Assembly (NCBI RefSeq): GCF_000964005.1
Contig: NZ_JXYP01000029.1
Span: 62,001-126,000 of the forward strand
DNA: 64,000 nucleotides
Direction of reading: 5' to 3'
Source: Williamsia herbipolensis
GTDB lineage: Bacteria; Actinomycetota; Actinomycetes; Mycobacteriales; Mycobacteriaceae
Below the pieces are notes generated by a model. It searched no databases. It saw only the letters and a program-made list of their open reading frames with translations, and had not been told where the DNA came from. The position numbers were made by a program, and so were the translations under genes. This document shows positions 53,213 to 62,900 of this stretch, in pieces; the first letter of the stretch is position 1; every line of letters begins with the position of its first letter.

Positions 53213-53850
53213 GACGGCACCGTCGCCGTCGACGGCGCGGTCGATGCCTGGGGACCGTCGTACGGCTCGGCGGCCAGGCGACGGACCAGCGGTTCGAGTT
53301 CCTCGGCGGAGATCGTCCGCAGGAACACCGCGGCCGCGCGGTGGTAGCGGTCGAGGACGACGGTGGTCGGGACGACCGAGGTCGGCGTGGTCAGGCGGAC
53401 CAGCGTGCGGCCGGGGTAGTCGAAGATCGAGGGGTAGCTGATCTTGTTGTTGGCGATGTAGTCCTGCGCGTCGGTCTGGTTGTCGCGGAAGTTGATGCCG
53501 AGGAACGCGACGCCGAGGCTGCGGGTCCGTTCGAAGGTCTGCTCGAGGTCACCGACCTCGGCGCGACACGGCGCGCACCACTGTCCCCACACGTTCACCA
53601 CCACGACGTCGCCGGTGAAATCCGACAGCGCGAGCGGGCTGTTGTCGACGACGTTCTCGCCGCGCAGGTCGGCGACGCGTTTGCGCGCCGACGGCGGGTC
53701 GTAGGTGATCGAGGTCTGACCGTTCGGCGACACGAACTCGAAGGTGTCGCCCTGGGCGACGGCGTCGTCACCGGTACCGCAGCCGGCGAGGACCACCACC
53801 AGCGCCACGATGGCCGCGAGCACCGCGCCTGTCTTCACAGCTGGGGTCAC
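53209..53850 (-). CDS. resA: ResA-like thioredoxin lipoprotein
   Basis: A 213-residue lipoprotein from the GTG at 53850, overlapping the stop of the phosphatase gene; a reading upstream is a shadow. The lipobox is VVVLAGC (residues 16-22). The thioredoxin domain has [20 protein letters not shown] with the WCxPC redox pair and [27 protein letters not shown] (cis-Pro segment). It reduces apocytochrome c outside the membrane, recharged by CcdA. Gene order matches M. tuberculosis Rv0526-Rv0527. Confidence 0.92.
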   Translation of the reverse strand: MTPAVKTGAVLAAIVALVVVLAGCGTGDDAVAQGDTFEFVSPNGQTSITYDPPSARKRVADLRGENVVDNSPLALSDFTGDVVVVNVWGQWCAPCRAEVGDLEQTFERTRSLGVAFLGINFRDNQTDAQDYIANNKISYPSIFDYPGRTLVRLTTPTSVVPTTVVLDRYHRAAAVFLRTISAEELEPLVRRLAAEPYDGPQASTAPSTATVPS

Positions 53851-54476
53851 GCCCCCGTGGCGAGGGGGTCGGACGCGCCGGCCGGCTCGGAGTACACGAT
53901 GTCGACGAGGGCGTCGCCGTCGTAGAGGAGGCTGGTCAACGAGGCCAGCGAGCACTGGCGACGCCGCGGGTCGTGCCACAGGCGCTGGCCCTCGAGGAAC
54001 CGGCGCAGCGTGTAGACGGGCAGCTGGTGGCTGACGCAGACGGCCTCGTGACCGCGGGCGGCGTCGCGGGCCTTGGTGGCGACGGCCAGCATGCGGTGCG
54101 CGAGCTGGATGTAGGGCTCACCCCACGACGGCGTGAACGGGTCGCGCATCTTCGGCCAGTGCCGCGGGCGGCGCAGGGCGCCGTCACCGATCGACACCTT
54201 CAGACCCTCGAAGACGTTCTCGGCCTCGATGAGGCCCTCGTCGGTGATGATCGACAGCCCGTGGCGCGCGGCGATCGGGGTGGCGGTCTCCTGTGCGCGC
54301 TGCAGCGGCGAGGCGAAGACGGCGGTGATGTCGTGGTCGGCGAGCTCGTCGGCGACACGGCCGGCCTGTCGGGTGCCCGTGGTCGACAACCCGAAATGCG
54401 GCAGACGGCCGTAGAGGATGCCGTCGGGGTTGTGCACCTCGCCGTGTCGCATCATGTGCACGATGGTGCGCTGCAT
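53847..54476 (-). CDS. Histidine phosphatase family protein (phosphoglycerate mutase-like)
   Basis: A 209-residue protein. The catalytic RHG is in IVHMMRHGEVHNPDGILYGR, followed by TGTRQAGRVADELADHD, FASPLQRAQETATPIAARHG, GLIEAENVFEGLKV and the second His in VCVSHQLPVYTLRRFL. It is probably a phosphatase for a small phosphorylated compound rather than a glycolytic mutase. The ATG at 54476 overlaps the hemL stop (TGATG). Gene order matches M. tuberculosis Rv0524-Rv0525. Confidence 0.88.
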   Translation of the reverse strand: MQRTIVHMMRHGEVHNPDGILYGRLPHFGLSTTGTRQAGRVADELADHDITAVFASPLQRAQETATPIAARHGLSIITDEGLIEAENVFEGLKVSIGDGALRRPRHWPKMRDPFTPSWGEPYIQLAHRMLAVATKARDAARGHEAVCVSHQLPVYTLRRFLEGQRLWHDPRRRQCSLASLTSLLYDGDALVDIVYSEPAGASDPLATGA

Positions 54477-55846
54477 CAGTGGAGCTCCTCGCCGGACGTG
54501 GCCGCGGCAGCCGCGGCGGCCGCCGCAGGCATCGCGTCGGCCAGGACACCGAAAGCATCCTCGTCGAGCGCTGCCGACACAAACCACGCCTCGAACGCGC
54601 TGGGCGGCGGGTACACCCCACGTGCCAGCAGCGCGTGGAAGAACGGCGCAAACCGCCAGGTCTCGCTGCTCTTGACCGCGGCGTAGTCGGTGATCGCCAC
54701 CTCGGGGGTGGAGGTGAAGAACACACTGACCATGTTGGCCGCGTACTGCACGCGGTGTCCGACACCCGCGGCGTCGAGCGCACCGGTGATGAGGTCGCCC
54801 AGGCGGTGGGAGTTGGCGTCGAGTGCGGCGTACACAGCGGCGTCGGCGGTGCGCAATGTGGCCAGTCCGGCGGCCACGGCGACAGGATTCCCCGACAGGG
54901 TGCCCGCCTGGTAGACCGGCCCGGCCGGCGCCAGATGGCCCATGATGTCGGCGCGACCGCCGAACGCGGCCGCGGGGAGGCCGCCGCTCATCACCTTGCC
55001 GAAGGTGTAGAGGTCGCCGGCGACACCGTCGATGCCGAACCAGCCCGACGGACTCACCCGGAACCCGGTCATCACCTCGTCGACGATGAGCAGCGCGCCG
55101 TTGCGGGCGGTCAGCTCCTTGAGTCCGGCGTTGAACCCGGGGCCCGGGGCGATGGCACCCATGTTCCCGGCGGCGGCCTCGGTGATCACGCAGGCGATGG
55201 TGTCGGGGTTCTCGGCGAACGCGGCCTCGACCGCGGGGAGGTCGTTGTAGGGCACGACGATGGTGTCGGCGGCCTGGGCGCCGGTGACGCCGGGCGAGGT
55301 CGGCAGACCGAGCGTCGCGACGCCGGAGCCCGCGTCGGCGAGCAGCGCATCGACGTGACCGTGGTAGCAGCCCGCGAACTTGATGATCTTGGTGCGGCCG
55401 GTGAAGCCGCGGGCCAGACGGACCGCCGACATCGTGGCCTCGGTACCGGAGTTGACCAGTCGCACCCGTTCGACAGGCGCGACGCGTCCGATGATCTCCT
55501 CGGCGAGTTCGATCTCGGCCTCGGTCGGGGCACCGAACGACAGGCCGGTGGTCGCGGCGCGCTGCACGGCCTCGACCACGGTCGGATGGGCGTGGCCCAG
55601 GATCATCGGGCCCCAGGAGCTGATGAGGTCGATGTAGGTGGTGCCGTCGGCGTCGGTCATGCGACAGCCCTGCGCCGAGGTGATGAACCGCGGTGTGCCG
55701 CCGACCGCCGAGAAGGCACGCACCGGCGAGTTCACCCCGCCGGGGATGACACCACTGGCCCGCGCGAACAACTCGGCCGAACGGGCCGTCGAGGCCGGCG
55801 AGCCGTCGGTGGTGGGTGCTGCGGACGAGGAGGGGGGCGGGGTCAC
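54476..55846 (-). CDS. hemL: Glutamate-1-semialdehyde 2,1-aminomutase
   Basis: A 456-residue class III PLP aminotransferase from the GTG at 55846, which matches the known N-terminus (about 20 variable residues before [18 protein letters not shown]). [54 protein letters not shown] and the PLP lysine in [16 protein letters not shown] are all family motifs. It makes 5-aminolevulinate for haem in the C5 pathway, and it feeds haem to the cytochrome c genes that follow. The C-terminus has an alanine run ([16 protein letters not shown]). First gene of the operon. Confidence 0.95.
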   Translation of the reverse strand: MTPPPSSSAAPTTDGSPASTARSAELFARASGVIPGGVNSPVRAFSAVGGTPRFITSAQGCRMTDADGTTYIDLISSWGPMILGHAHPTVVEAVQRAATTGLSFGAPTEAEIELAEEIIGRVAPVERVRLVNSGTEATMSAVRLARGFTGRTKIIKFAGCYHGHVDALLADAGSGVATLGLPTSPGVTGAQAADTIVVPYNDLPAVEAAFAENPDTIACVITEAAAGNMGAIAPGPGFNAGLKELTARNGALLIVDEVMTGFRVSPSGWFGIDGVAGDLYTFGKVMSGGLPAAAFGGRADIMGHLAPAGPVYQAGTLSGNPVAVAAGLATLRTADAAVYAALDANSHRLGDLITGALDAAGVGHRVQYAANMVSVFFTSTPEVAITDYAAVKSSETWRFAPFFHALLARGVYPPPSAFEAWFVSAALDEDAFGVLADAMPAAAAAAAAATSGEELH

Positions 55847-56041
55847 CTCCCCAGTGTTCCAAACTTTTCTCCCCCGCCGCCGTGAGGCCGGTCTCCGCCC
55901 CGGCGGGAGCACCCACTCGGCGGTGTCGGTGGAACGTGCGATTGCGACACGCGCCGACGTGCACGTTCTTGCGCGACCGGTCCACGCCAACGATGATCAA
56001 CAGTGGTTCGGGAGACCGGCTAGAGACAGGCGTGACCTGCG

Positions 56042-57310
56042 ATGACCTACGACCACCGGCGCGCCGAGCGCGCCCTGGCGTCTCCGGTCGTGCCCGTGTT
56101 CCAGCCCATCGTCGACCTCTCGACCTCCACGACCGTCGGGTACGAGGCGTTGTCGCGCTGGCCCGCCGAGCCCGACGTCTCCCCTCTCGAGGTCTTCGAC
56201 CATGCGCGCAGGTCGGGGCGCCTCGCCGAACTGGACTGGGCCTGTCGCCGCGCCGCGGTCGTCTCGTCGTTGCGTGAGGGTCTCGTCCGCCCGCTGAGCG
56301 TCTTCATCAACGTGGAACCCACGGCGCTCGGGACGTCACCGACGTGGCATTTCCCCGGGGACCGGTTCCGGGAGATCACGAGCAACGACCTGCAGATCAT
56401 CATCGAGCTCACCGAGCGCGACGTCCTCGCGAACCCGGCCGCGGTGATGGCCACCATCGACTGGGCCCGCGAGCGCGACTGCGGCATCGCTCTCGACGAC
56501 GTGGGCCCGAACCCGGAATCGTTGGCGCTGCTGCCGCTGATCCTCCCCGACGTGGTGAAGCTCGACCGGCGGATCATCACCGACCCGACGGCGCCCGGTT
56601 CCGACGACACCATCTCGTTCGTCATCGACTACGCCGCGGAGACCGGTGCCCACATTCTCGCCGAGGGCATCGAGGACGAGGGCGACATCGCCGTGGCCCG
56701 AGCGGTCGGCGCGACCCTGGGCCAGGGTTTCCTGCTCGGACGCCCCGGCGACCCATCGACGGATCCGCCGCTCGCCGACCCGCACCGCATGATCCGGCCG
56801 TTCTCGGCCGGTCCGCCGCCCCTGCAGGCGCCGGCCGACATCCTCGACCGGCTCCCGACCCAGGTCATCGACTACGCGACCATCATGCGGGTCTTCGACA
56901 CCGTGACCTCGTTCGGCGACCAGCTCTTCACCCCCGGGTGCATGGTCGTCGCGGTGCAGAACGCCGACGCCTTCCAGACCCGGTTCGGGCACCAGTACGC
57001 CGAGTTCGCCCGCAAACACACCCTCGTCGGGGTCGTGGGGGCCGGCGAGTTCGACGTGCCCGGCGTGCGCGGTCCGATCGCCCCGAACGTCGGCTTCTCG
57101 CGCCAGTTCGCGTTGGCGATCCTGACCCAGAACTACGCCGCCACGATCGTCGCCCGCGACCTCGGCGACAGCGGGCCCCTCGCCGCGCGCCGATACGCCT
57201 GGTATTACACGCACGACCGGTCGGCCGTGCGCGACGTCGCGCGGTGCATCGTGTCGCGACTCGCCCCGCGCTCGTCGCCCACCCCGGTCGCGGCCGCCCC
57301 GCAGAGCTGA
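56042..57310 (+). CDS. EAL-domain c-di-GMP phosphodiesterase with DICT sensor
   Basis: A 422-residue protein. The EAL domain (about 10-240) has YEALSRW (EAL at 35-37), FINVEPTAL (Asn), IELTERD (Glu), GIALDDVGPN (Asp-Asp), VVKLDRRI (Lys), LAEGIEDEGD (Glu) and TLGQGFLLGRP (Gln), so the metal- and ligand-binding residues are present and hydrolysis of cyclic di-GMP is likely. The C-terminal 150 residues, with QLFTPGCMVVAVQNADAFQ and LAILTQNYAATIVARDLGD, resemble a DICT domain, a sensory module linked to c-di-GMP systems. No GGDEF protein is in the window. It is divergent from hemL. Confidence 0.88.
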   Translation: MTYDHRRAERALASPVVPVFQPIVDLSTSTTVGYEALSRWPAEPDVSPLEVFDHARRSGRLAELDWACRRAAVVSSLREGLVRPLSVFINVEPTALGTSPTWHFPGDRFREITSNDLQIIIELTERDVLANPAAVMATIDWARERDCGIALDDVGPNPESLALLPLILPDVVKLDRRIITDPTAPGSDDTISFVIDYAAETGAHILAEGIEDEGDIAVARAVGATLGQGFLLGRPGDPSTDPPLADPHRMIRPFSAGPPPLQAPADILDRLPTQVIDYATIMRVFDTVTSFGDQLFTPGCMVVAVQNADAFQTRFGHQYAEFARKHTLVGVVGAGEFDVPGVRGPIAPNVGFSRQFALAILTQNYAATIVARDLGDSGPLAARRYAWYYTHDRSAVRDVARCIVSRLAPRSSPTPVAAAPQS

Positions 57311-57315
57311 CACGG

Positions 57316-57819
57316 TCAGTCACCGACGGCTCGCGACACTGGTCCGGTCATCTTCTCGAACGGGTGCGGGACATGCTCCACGGACGGGGCCGTCGGATCG
57401 AACAGGGCGGTGTAGCCGGCCGCGAGATACAGCGCGACGGCTTCGGGCTGGCGCCATCCGGTGGTCAGATAGATACGGCGATAACCGAGTTCGGTGATCG
57501 CGCGCTCGAGTTCGACCAGAACCCGCCGGGCCAGACCCTGGCGCCGATGGGCGGCCGAGGTCCAGATCCGTTTCAGTTCGGCCGTGTCGTGGTCGTACCG
57601 GCGAAACGCCCCGCCGGCGACGACCTCGTCGCCGCGCAGGAGCACCACGAGCGCGCCGTCCGGCGGCGCGAACTCCGCGGCCGGGTAGTCGACGAGCTCG
57701 GAGTACATCGTCTCCGCGGACCCGCCGTAGCGGGTGCTGTACTCGACGGCCAGCTCGGTCAGCAGCGGCTGTGCTCGGGGGTCGGTCTGGTGCACCCGGA
57801 CGACGGTGAGGTCCGGCAC
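57316..57819 (-). CDS. GNAT family N-acetyltransferase
   Basis: A 167-residue protein starting at a GTG one base after the stop of the substrate-binding protein gene. The GNAT acetyl-CoA segment is IWTSAAHRRQGLARRVLVEL (motif A, RxxGxA type), and the C-terminal ALYLAAGYTALFD is motif B. Substrate unknown. By operon position it may be part of amino-acid uptake, possibly acetylating an imported amine, but that is inference. Confidence 0.8.
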   Translation of the reverse strand: MPDLTVVRVHQTDPRAQPLLTELAVEYSTRYGGSAETMYSELVDYPAAEFAPPDGALVVLLRGDEVVAGGAFRRYDHDTAELKRIWTSAAHRRQGLARRVLVELERAITELGYRRIYLTTGWRQPEAVALYLAAGYTALFDPTAPSVEHVPHPFEKMTGPVSRAVGD

Positions 57820-57820
57820 A

Positions 57821-58792
57821 TCAGGACTTCTTGGGCAGGCCGGGCGGATTGATGACCGAATTCTTCACTCCCTCGTCGTCGAGTCCCCAACGGTCGAGGA
57901 CCTTCTTGTAATCACCGTTGGCGATCACGTGGTTGAGGGCGTCGTTCACCGCCTTGATGACTCCGTTGCCCTTCTTCGTCAGCACCGCGATCTCGCCCTG
58001 CAGCGCGTCACCGGCGCCGGAATAGGTCGCGATGATCTTGGTCTCCTTCTTGCTGGCCACGTGGAACACCGCCGACGGGTTGGGTCCCAGGTAGCCGTCG
58101 ATGCGCTTCGAACTCAGAGCCAGGTAGTAGTCGGCGGCGTTCTGGTAGTAGAAGATCTGCGCCGGCTCGCGCCCCTCGGCGACGTTCTGGGCGTTCCAGT
58201 CGACCAGCAGTTGTTCCTGGTTGGTCCCAGAGCTGACGCCGATCTTCTTGCCCGCGATGTCCTTGCGATCCTTGTAGGTCCAGGTCGAGTCCTTCGGTAC
58301 CTCGAGCGCGAGGTTGTCGAGCCGATAGGTGGCGAAGTCGTATTTCTCCTTGCGCTCCTCGGTCACCGTCACGTTGTTGACGAACAGATCCACCTGGTTC
58401 GAGTCGATCTTCACGAAATTCTGCGCCCAGTCACCGTTCGTACGAACCACTTTGAGTCCGAGGACGTCGCCGATGAGGTGCGCGAAGTCGACCTCGCTGC
58501 CGATGACCGTCGCGTTGTCGGTGGCGTAGAACGCCAACGGTGGCGTGGTGCCGACCGTTCCGGTGACGCGCAGGGTGCCGCTGTCCCGGATCGCCGCGGG
58601 CAGCTCGGCGGCGATGGAATCCACTTTGGCGGTGGTGATCCGGCCGGACTGCTGCGGCGACAGGTCGAACGATTGGCCGTCCTGCGCGGTCAGGGTGTTG
58701 TCAGTGGTCGGCTCGCTGCACGCCGTGGCGAGCAGGGCGACGACCGCGAATGCGGAGAGGGCGGACGCGAGGCGGCGGGTGGGCCTGAACAT
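57821..58792 (-). CDS. Amino-acid ABC transporter substrate-binding lipoprotein
   Basis: A 323-residue SBP_bac_3 protein. The lipobox is VVALLATACSEP (Cys about residue 25). The binding domain has GTLRVTGTVGTTPPLAFYAT, VDFAHLIGDVLGLKVV, QVDLFVNNVTVTEERKEKYD and AIKAVNDALN-like segments. The lysine/aspartate pattern is as in basic or polar amino acid binders, but specificity is not certain. It hangs outside the membrane and delivers to the permease encoded by the same operon (gene order permease, ATPase, binding protein). Confidence 0.88.
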   Translation of the reverse strand: MFRPTRRLASALSAFAVVALLATACSEPTTDNTLTAQDGQSFDLSPQQSGRITTAKVDSIAAELPAAIRDSGTLRVTGTVGTTPPLAFYATDNATVIGSEVDFAHLIGDVLGLKVVRTNGDWAQNFVKIDSNQVDLFVNNVTVTEERKEKYDFATYRLDNLALEVPKDSTWTYKDRKDIAGKKIGVSSGTNQEQLLVDWNAQNVAEGREPAQIFYYQNAADYYLALSSKRIDGYLGPNPSAVFHVASKKETKIIATYSGAGDALQGEIAVLTKKGNGVIKAVNDALNHVIANGDYKKVLDRWGLDDEGVKNSVINPPGLPKKS

Positions 58793-58831
58793 GGAACTGC
58801 TTTCTCGGAGGGCGACATCGGAGGCGGATGG

Positions 58832-59632
58832 TCAGAGGACGTGCGAGAGGAAAGTCTTGGTCCGTTCGTGGACGGGATTGTCGAAGACCGCAGCGGGAGA
58901 ACCCTGTTCGACGACGAGCCCGCCGTCCATGAACACCACCGAGTCGGCGACCTCGCGGGCGAAGCCCACCTCGTGGGTGACGATCACCAGGGTGGCGCCG
59001 TCGCGGGCGAGTTGGCGGATGACTTCGAGGACCTCGCCGACGAGTTCGGGGTCGAGCGCCGAAGTCGGTTCGTCGAACAGGATCACCTTGGGTCGCAACG
59101 CCAAGGCGCGGGCGATGGCGACGCGCTGCTGCTGGCCACCGGAGAGCCGTCGCGGATAGTCGTGCGCCTTGTCGCCGACGCCGACGCGTTCGAGTAACTC
59201 GCGTGCCTCGCGTTCCACCTCGGCGCGGTTACGCTTCTGTGCCGACAGCGGGGCCTCGACGACGTTCTCCAACACGGTCAGGTGCGGGAAGAGATTGAAG
59301 TTCTGGAAGACGAAGCCGATCTGGGAGCGCTGCCGCAGGATCTCGCGGGGTTTGAGCTCGTGCAGCCTGCGTCCCCTGAGGCGGTAGCCGACCAGCTCGC
59401 CGTCGACGCGGACGACGCCGCTGTCGACCTTCTCGAGGTGGTTCAGCGTGCGGAGCAGCGTCGACTTGCCCGAGCCAGAGGGGCCGAGGATCGCCGTGAC
59501 CTCCCCGGGGCGCACAGTCAGGTCGACGCCCTTGAGCACCTCGAGCGTTCCGAAGGATTTGTGGACGCCCCTGGCCTCGATGGCGTACCGCGAGTGCTCG
59601 ATTGCCGCGGTGACGGGTGCAGTAGTGGTCAT
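58832..59632 (-). CDS. Polar amino-acid ABC transporter ATP-binding protein
   Basis: A 266-residue GlnQ/HisP-type ATPase from the ATG at 59632 overlapping the permease stop. Walker A AILGPSGSGKSTLLRTL, Q loop FVFQNFNLFPHLTVLENV, signature RLSGGQQQRVAIARALA, Walker B VILFDEPTSALDPELVGEVL, and H loop VTHEVGFAREVAD. Powers uptake with the permease. A longer reading upstream is a shadow of the permease gene. Confidence 0.93.
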   Translation of the reverse strand: MTTTAPVTAAIEHSRYAIEARGVHKSFGTLEVLKGVDLTVRPGEVTAILGPSGSGKSTLLRTLNHLEKVDSGVVRVDGELVGYRLRGRRLHELKPREILRQRSQIGFVFQNFNLFPHLTVLENVVEAPLSAQKRNRAEVEREARELLERVGVGDKAHDYPRRLSGGQQQRVAIARALALRPKVILFDEPTSALDPELVGEVLEVIRQLARDGATLVIVTHEVGFAREVADSVVFMDGGLVVEQGSPAAVFDNPVHERTKTFLSHVL

Positions 59633-60609
59633 CGGGTCGCTCCCCGTGGTGAGAGCGGCAGCTCGGCGAGCTTGGCGCGGATCTGTTGGATCGGTGTCAG
59701 CGGCACGGTGCGCAATGCGCCTTTGGCGTAGTGCCGTTCGACGTAGAACTGCACGATCGACAGCAGCGAGGTGAGGATGATGTACCAGACGGTGGCGACC
59801 ATGAGCATCGGTACCACGCGTCCGCTGCGACCGTAGATGACCTGGACCTGGTAGAAGAGCTCGGCGATCGCCATCACGGACACGATCGAGGTGCCCTTGA
59901 ACAGGGAGATGACTTCGTTGGCCGCATTGGGCAGGATGCCGCGCATGGCCTGCGGGAGAACGATCTCGACGAACTCGCGTCGCTTCGGGATGCCCAGGGC
60001 CGCGGCCGCCTCGAGCTGCCCCTGGTCGACCGAGATGATCCCGGCGCGCACGATCTCGGCGGAGTACGCGGCCTGATGCAGCGCGAGGCCGATGATCGCC
60101 GCCGTCGACCCACTGATGACGCTGTTCACGTTGAACGTGAAGAACGCAGGACCAAAGGGGATCCCGAGCGACAGGCTTTGGTAGAGGTAGGCGATGTTGA
60201 ACCAGAACAGCAGCTGCACGATCAGCGGGATGGACCGGAACGCCCAGATGTAGAACCACGAGAGGACCTGTAGCACAGGGTTGTGGGACAGCCGGGCCGC
60301 GGCCAGCGCGATCCCGAGGGCGAAACCGATCAGGGTGCCCCAGAACGTGAGCTGGATGGTCAACCACAGGGCGGCGATCACCGACTTCGCGGTGAAGTAT
60401 TCGCCGAAGGTGCCCCAGTCCCAGCCGGCGTTGGTCGCCAGACCGTGGACGAACTGTGCGGCCAGGATCAGCGTCACGGCACTGATCACCCATCGCCACG
60501 GGTGCCAGGTCCGTGCGACGGTCAGTTCTTCTGCCGCGACGGGAAGGTCGTCGTCGTCTGGTGCGGTATCGCGCGAACGCGAAGTGTCACCGGGTATTAC
60601 AGCGGTCAC
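59629..60609 (-). CDS. Amino-acid ABC transporter permease
   Basis: A 326-residue protein from the GTG at 60609, with GGAG 10 bases upstream; a start at 60678 has no support. It has an N-terminal cytoplasmic stretch with helix near 42-62, then the HisM/GlnP domain: LTIQLTFWGTLIGFALGIAL, AFRSIPLIVQLLFWFNIAYL, and the EAA loop AYSAEIVRAGIISVDQGQLE, AAAALGIPKRREFVEIVLPQ, ALPNAANEVISLFKGTSIVS-like. A single permease probably works as a homodimer. First gene of the uptake operon. Confidence 0.9.
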   Translation of the reverse strand: MTAVIPGDTSRSRDTAPDDDDLPVAAEELTVARTWHPWRWVISAVTLILAAQFVHGLATNAGWDWGTFGEYFTAKSVIAALWLTIQLTFWGTLIGFALGIALAAARLSHNPVLQVLSWFYIWAFRSIPLIVQLLFWFNIAYLYQSLSLGIPFGPAFFTFNVNSVISGSTAAIIGLALHQAAYSAEIVRAGIISVDQGQLEAAAALGIPKRREFVEIVLPQAMRGILPNAANEVISLFKGTSIVSVMAIAELFYQVQVIYGRSGRVVPMLMVATVWYIILTSLLSIVQFYVERHYAKGALRTVPLTPIQQIRAKLAELPLSPRGATR

Positions 60610-60716
60610 GTCGTTGTTTCTCCATTCAGGACTGGGGAGAAACGTACGTGCGGACCGGATGCACCGCGATATTTCCAACCACCGCGATTCGAGCGGCGCG
60701 GGCGCCGGCCTCGACG

Positions 60717-61514
60717 TCAGTAGTAGACGGGCCCCGGTACGCCTCCACCGGCCGCGATGGCGTCGCCCGTGATCGCGATGCTGCGCGGCGACGCGAGGAA
60801 CGCGACGACATCGGCCACCTCGGAAGCGTCGACGACGCGTCGTATCGAGTTAGTCGCCAACTCCGCCTCGAGGTCCGCGAGTGGAACACCCTCGCGCTCC
60901 GACCGTTCCGCGAGCCTGGCCTCGAGTCATTCGGTTCTGGTCAGACCCGGATGGACCACGGTGACGTTGACTCCGTGCGGCCCCAGTTCATCGGCGAGGT
61001 TCTTGGTCAGCGCGGACACACTCACGTTGCGAATCGTCTGGGCGATCGAGTTCGCCTGCCGCGCGCCGAGTCCACTGATGTTGATGATGCGACCCCACCC
61101 CTGCTCGATGAGGTGCGGAGAGACTGCACGTGCGGTGCGCAGGTAGCCGAGGACCTTGATCTCGACCTCTTCGCGCACCACGTCATCGGTGATCGAGTCG
61201 AAGTCGGTGGGCTTGCCCGAGCTCCACGGGGTCGCGGCGGAGTTGACGAGGATGTCGACGCCTCCGAGTTCGGCGACGGTTCGTTCCACCAGACGGTCGA
61301 CCGACTCCTGACCACCCGTGTCGACGGTGATGCCGATGACGCGACCGCCGGTCTGCTCGGTCAGTTCGGTCGCCGCGGCGTCGAGTGCCTCCCGACCACG
61401 CGATGCGATCACGACGCTCGCGCCCTCTGCCGCGAGCGTTCGCGCGATGGCCCGACCAATTCCGCGACTTCCACCTGTGACGATCGCTCGCTTACCGTTC
61501 AGCTGCAGATCCAT
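60717..61514 (-). pseudogene. Short-chain dehydrogenase interrupted by an in-frame stop
   Basis: An SDR of 265 codons beginning at the ATG at 61514 (a GTG at 61523 falls inside the 13E12 repeat). RAIVTGGSRGIGRAIARTLA is the cofactor site, NSAATPW the NAG-like motif and INISGLGARQANSIAQT the Ser region. A TGA at 60927-60929 cuts it after VHPGLTRTE. The same frame then continues without another stop as LEARLAERSEREGVPLADL and IAITGDAIAAGGGVPGPVYY, the expected C-terminus of this family. So the protein is intact except for one codon, which a C-to-T change from CGA (Arg) would explain. The canonical Y-x3-K is not visible: the position reads IAQTIRN. Either a recent pseudogene, a sequencing error or read-through. 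Confidence 0.8.
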
Positions 61515-61588
61515 GGGTCTCACACTATGGAGTTGTCAATGTTCGTGCCGCTCCCGTGGGTGGGCGGGGCGTTGGTTCAATGACGGCG

Positions 61589-62893
61589 CTATGCCGCGGT
61601 CGGTTCCATCACGGTCAATGTTCTTCTGTTGTAGGCGGGTAGCGGCTTCCGGTGTGGGTCGACGCCGGCGGGTGGGATCAACCAGGGGTGGCGGTCGGTG
61701 CCCATGACGATGTCCCAGCCGTCGTGGTGGACCGCGGTGTGACAGGAGCGGCACAGGAGACATCCGTTGTCGACGGCGGTCGGTCCACCATCGGCAAACT
61801 GAATGATGTGGTGGACGTCGCACCACGAGGCGGGTGCCCCGCATTTGATGCAGCAGCGGTCGCGCAGGAGCACGACCCTGCGGGCAGCTCCGGTGAACAG
61901 CCGCGGCTCGGGTGCCGTCACCGACACTGGCGCGCCGTTGAGGTCAACTCCGACGCCGGTCACCCGAGCGTCGCAGGACAGCAGTTTCGCGGACAGTTCG
62001 GTGATCGGCCCCATCCACATCAACGAAGCGGTACCTGCGGTCACGGTCGCAGCGTCGACGTCGGCGTGGACGGGGATGGTCACGAGGATTTCGGTGCGTG
62101 GCGCCCCGGACAGGGCGTCGGGACCGAGTCCGCGGGTCCCGACCTCCAGTAGCTGTGCGAACGCGTCGGCGCGGCGGCGTGCGGCCGGTCGTGGATCGTC
62201 GGAGCCGTCGGGCTCGGGGCGGGGGCGTGATGCGGTGTCGAGGGCGGTGATCAACCGTTCGGCGGTCAGCGTATCGAGGTCGAATTCGCCGCGCAGGCGC
62301 CCGTCGCCACCGGTGTTCCAGCCGAGCTCGTTGAGGGTGGTGTCCTCAGCGGCCGGTATCCGATCCGGGTCGTCGTCGGGATTCTCGGCACGCATCTCGA
62401 TTGCCGCTGCCCGGGCCCGATCGTTGATCTCGACTGGCGTATTGCCGGCGACTGCGTATCCGATCAGACTGCGTTCCACCTCGCCGATGGCCTCGGAGTC
62501 GATCGTCTCACCGGTCCGCCCGACGACATGTGAAACCCCGCGGGCGACAGCATTGAGGTGTTCAGCTGACAGGGTGGCATCGCGACTGTGCCGAGCGAGG
62601 CCCGGCAGCACAGCGATGGCACGCCCGAGACGGATCACCCTCGCCGCAACAGCGGGCGCGACACCATTGGCGCACAACAGCTCCCGCAACCTCATGCCGG
62701 CGCGTCTGGCAGTACCGACACGTTCGGCCTGATCACTCAGACGTGCGAGCAGGTCGTCGGCGACCGCTCGCAGCGCGACAGCACCCCGGATGCCATCGAC
62801 GATCAGTTCGTCGACGTCGTCGACAATTGTTTCCCTGCAGCCGAACTGATCGACCAATTCGTTGGCGATCTCGGTCAGTGTCCCCCGACTCAT
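61589..62893 (-). CDS. DUF222-HNH endonuclease-like protein (13E12 family), copy 2
   Basis: A 434-residue paralogue of the protein at 34568. The ATG at 62893 is used because a start at 62908 would fall within the SOS box. DUF222 helices fill the first 300 residues (VNGVAPAVAARVIRLGRAIA-like, LSAEHLNAVARGVSHVVGRT), then an HNH domain: CCIKCGAP, CDVHHIIQFADGGPTAVDNG, CLLCRSCHTAVH. Active-site His and zinc Cys are intact. An insert near residue 175 (RAENPDDDPDRIPAAE) and another in the middle (HADVDAATVTAG) explain the extra length. Function of the family is unknown. Confidence 0.88.
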   Translation of the reverse strand: MSRGTLTEIANELVDQFGCRETIVDDVDELIVDGIRGAVALRAVADDLLARLSDQAERVGTARRAGMRLRELLCANGVAPAVAARVIRLGRAIAVLPGLARHSRDATLSAEHLNAVARGVSHVVGRTGETIDSEAIGEVERSLIGYAVAGNTPVEINDRARAAAIEMRAENPDDDPDRIPAAEDTTLNELGWNTGGDGRLRGEFDLDTLTAERLITALDTASRPRPEPDGSDDPRPAARRRADAFAQLLEVGTRGLGPDALSGAPRTEILVTIPVHADVDAATVTAGTASLMWMGPITELSAKLLSCDARVTGVGVDLNGAPVSVTAPEPRLFTGAARRVVLLRDRCCIKCGAPASWCDVHHIIQFADGGPTAVDNGCLLCRSCHTAVHHDGWDIVMGTDRHPWLIPPAGVDPHRKPLPAYNRRTLTVMEPTAA

Positions 62894-62900
62894 GCCTCTA

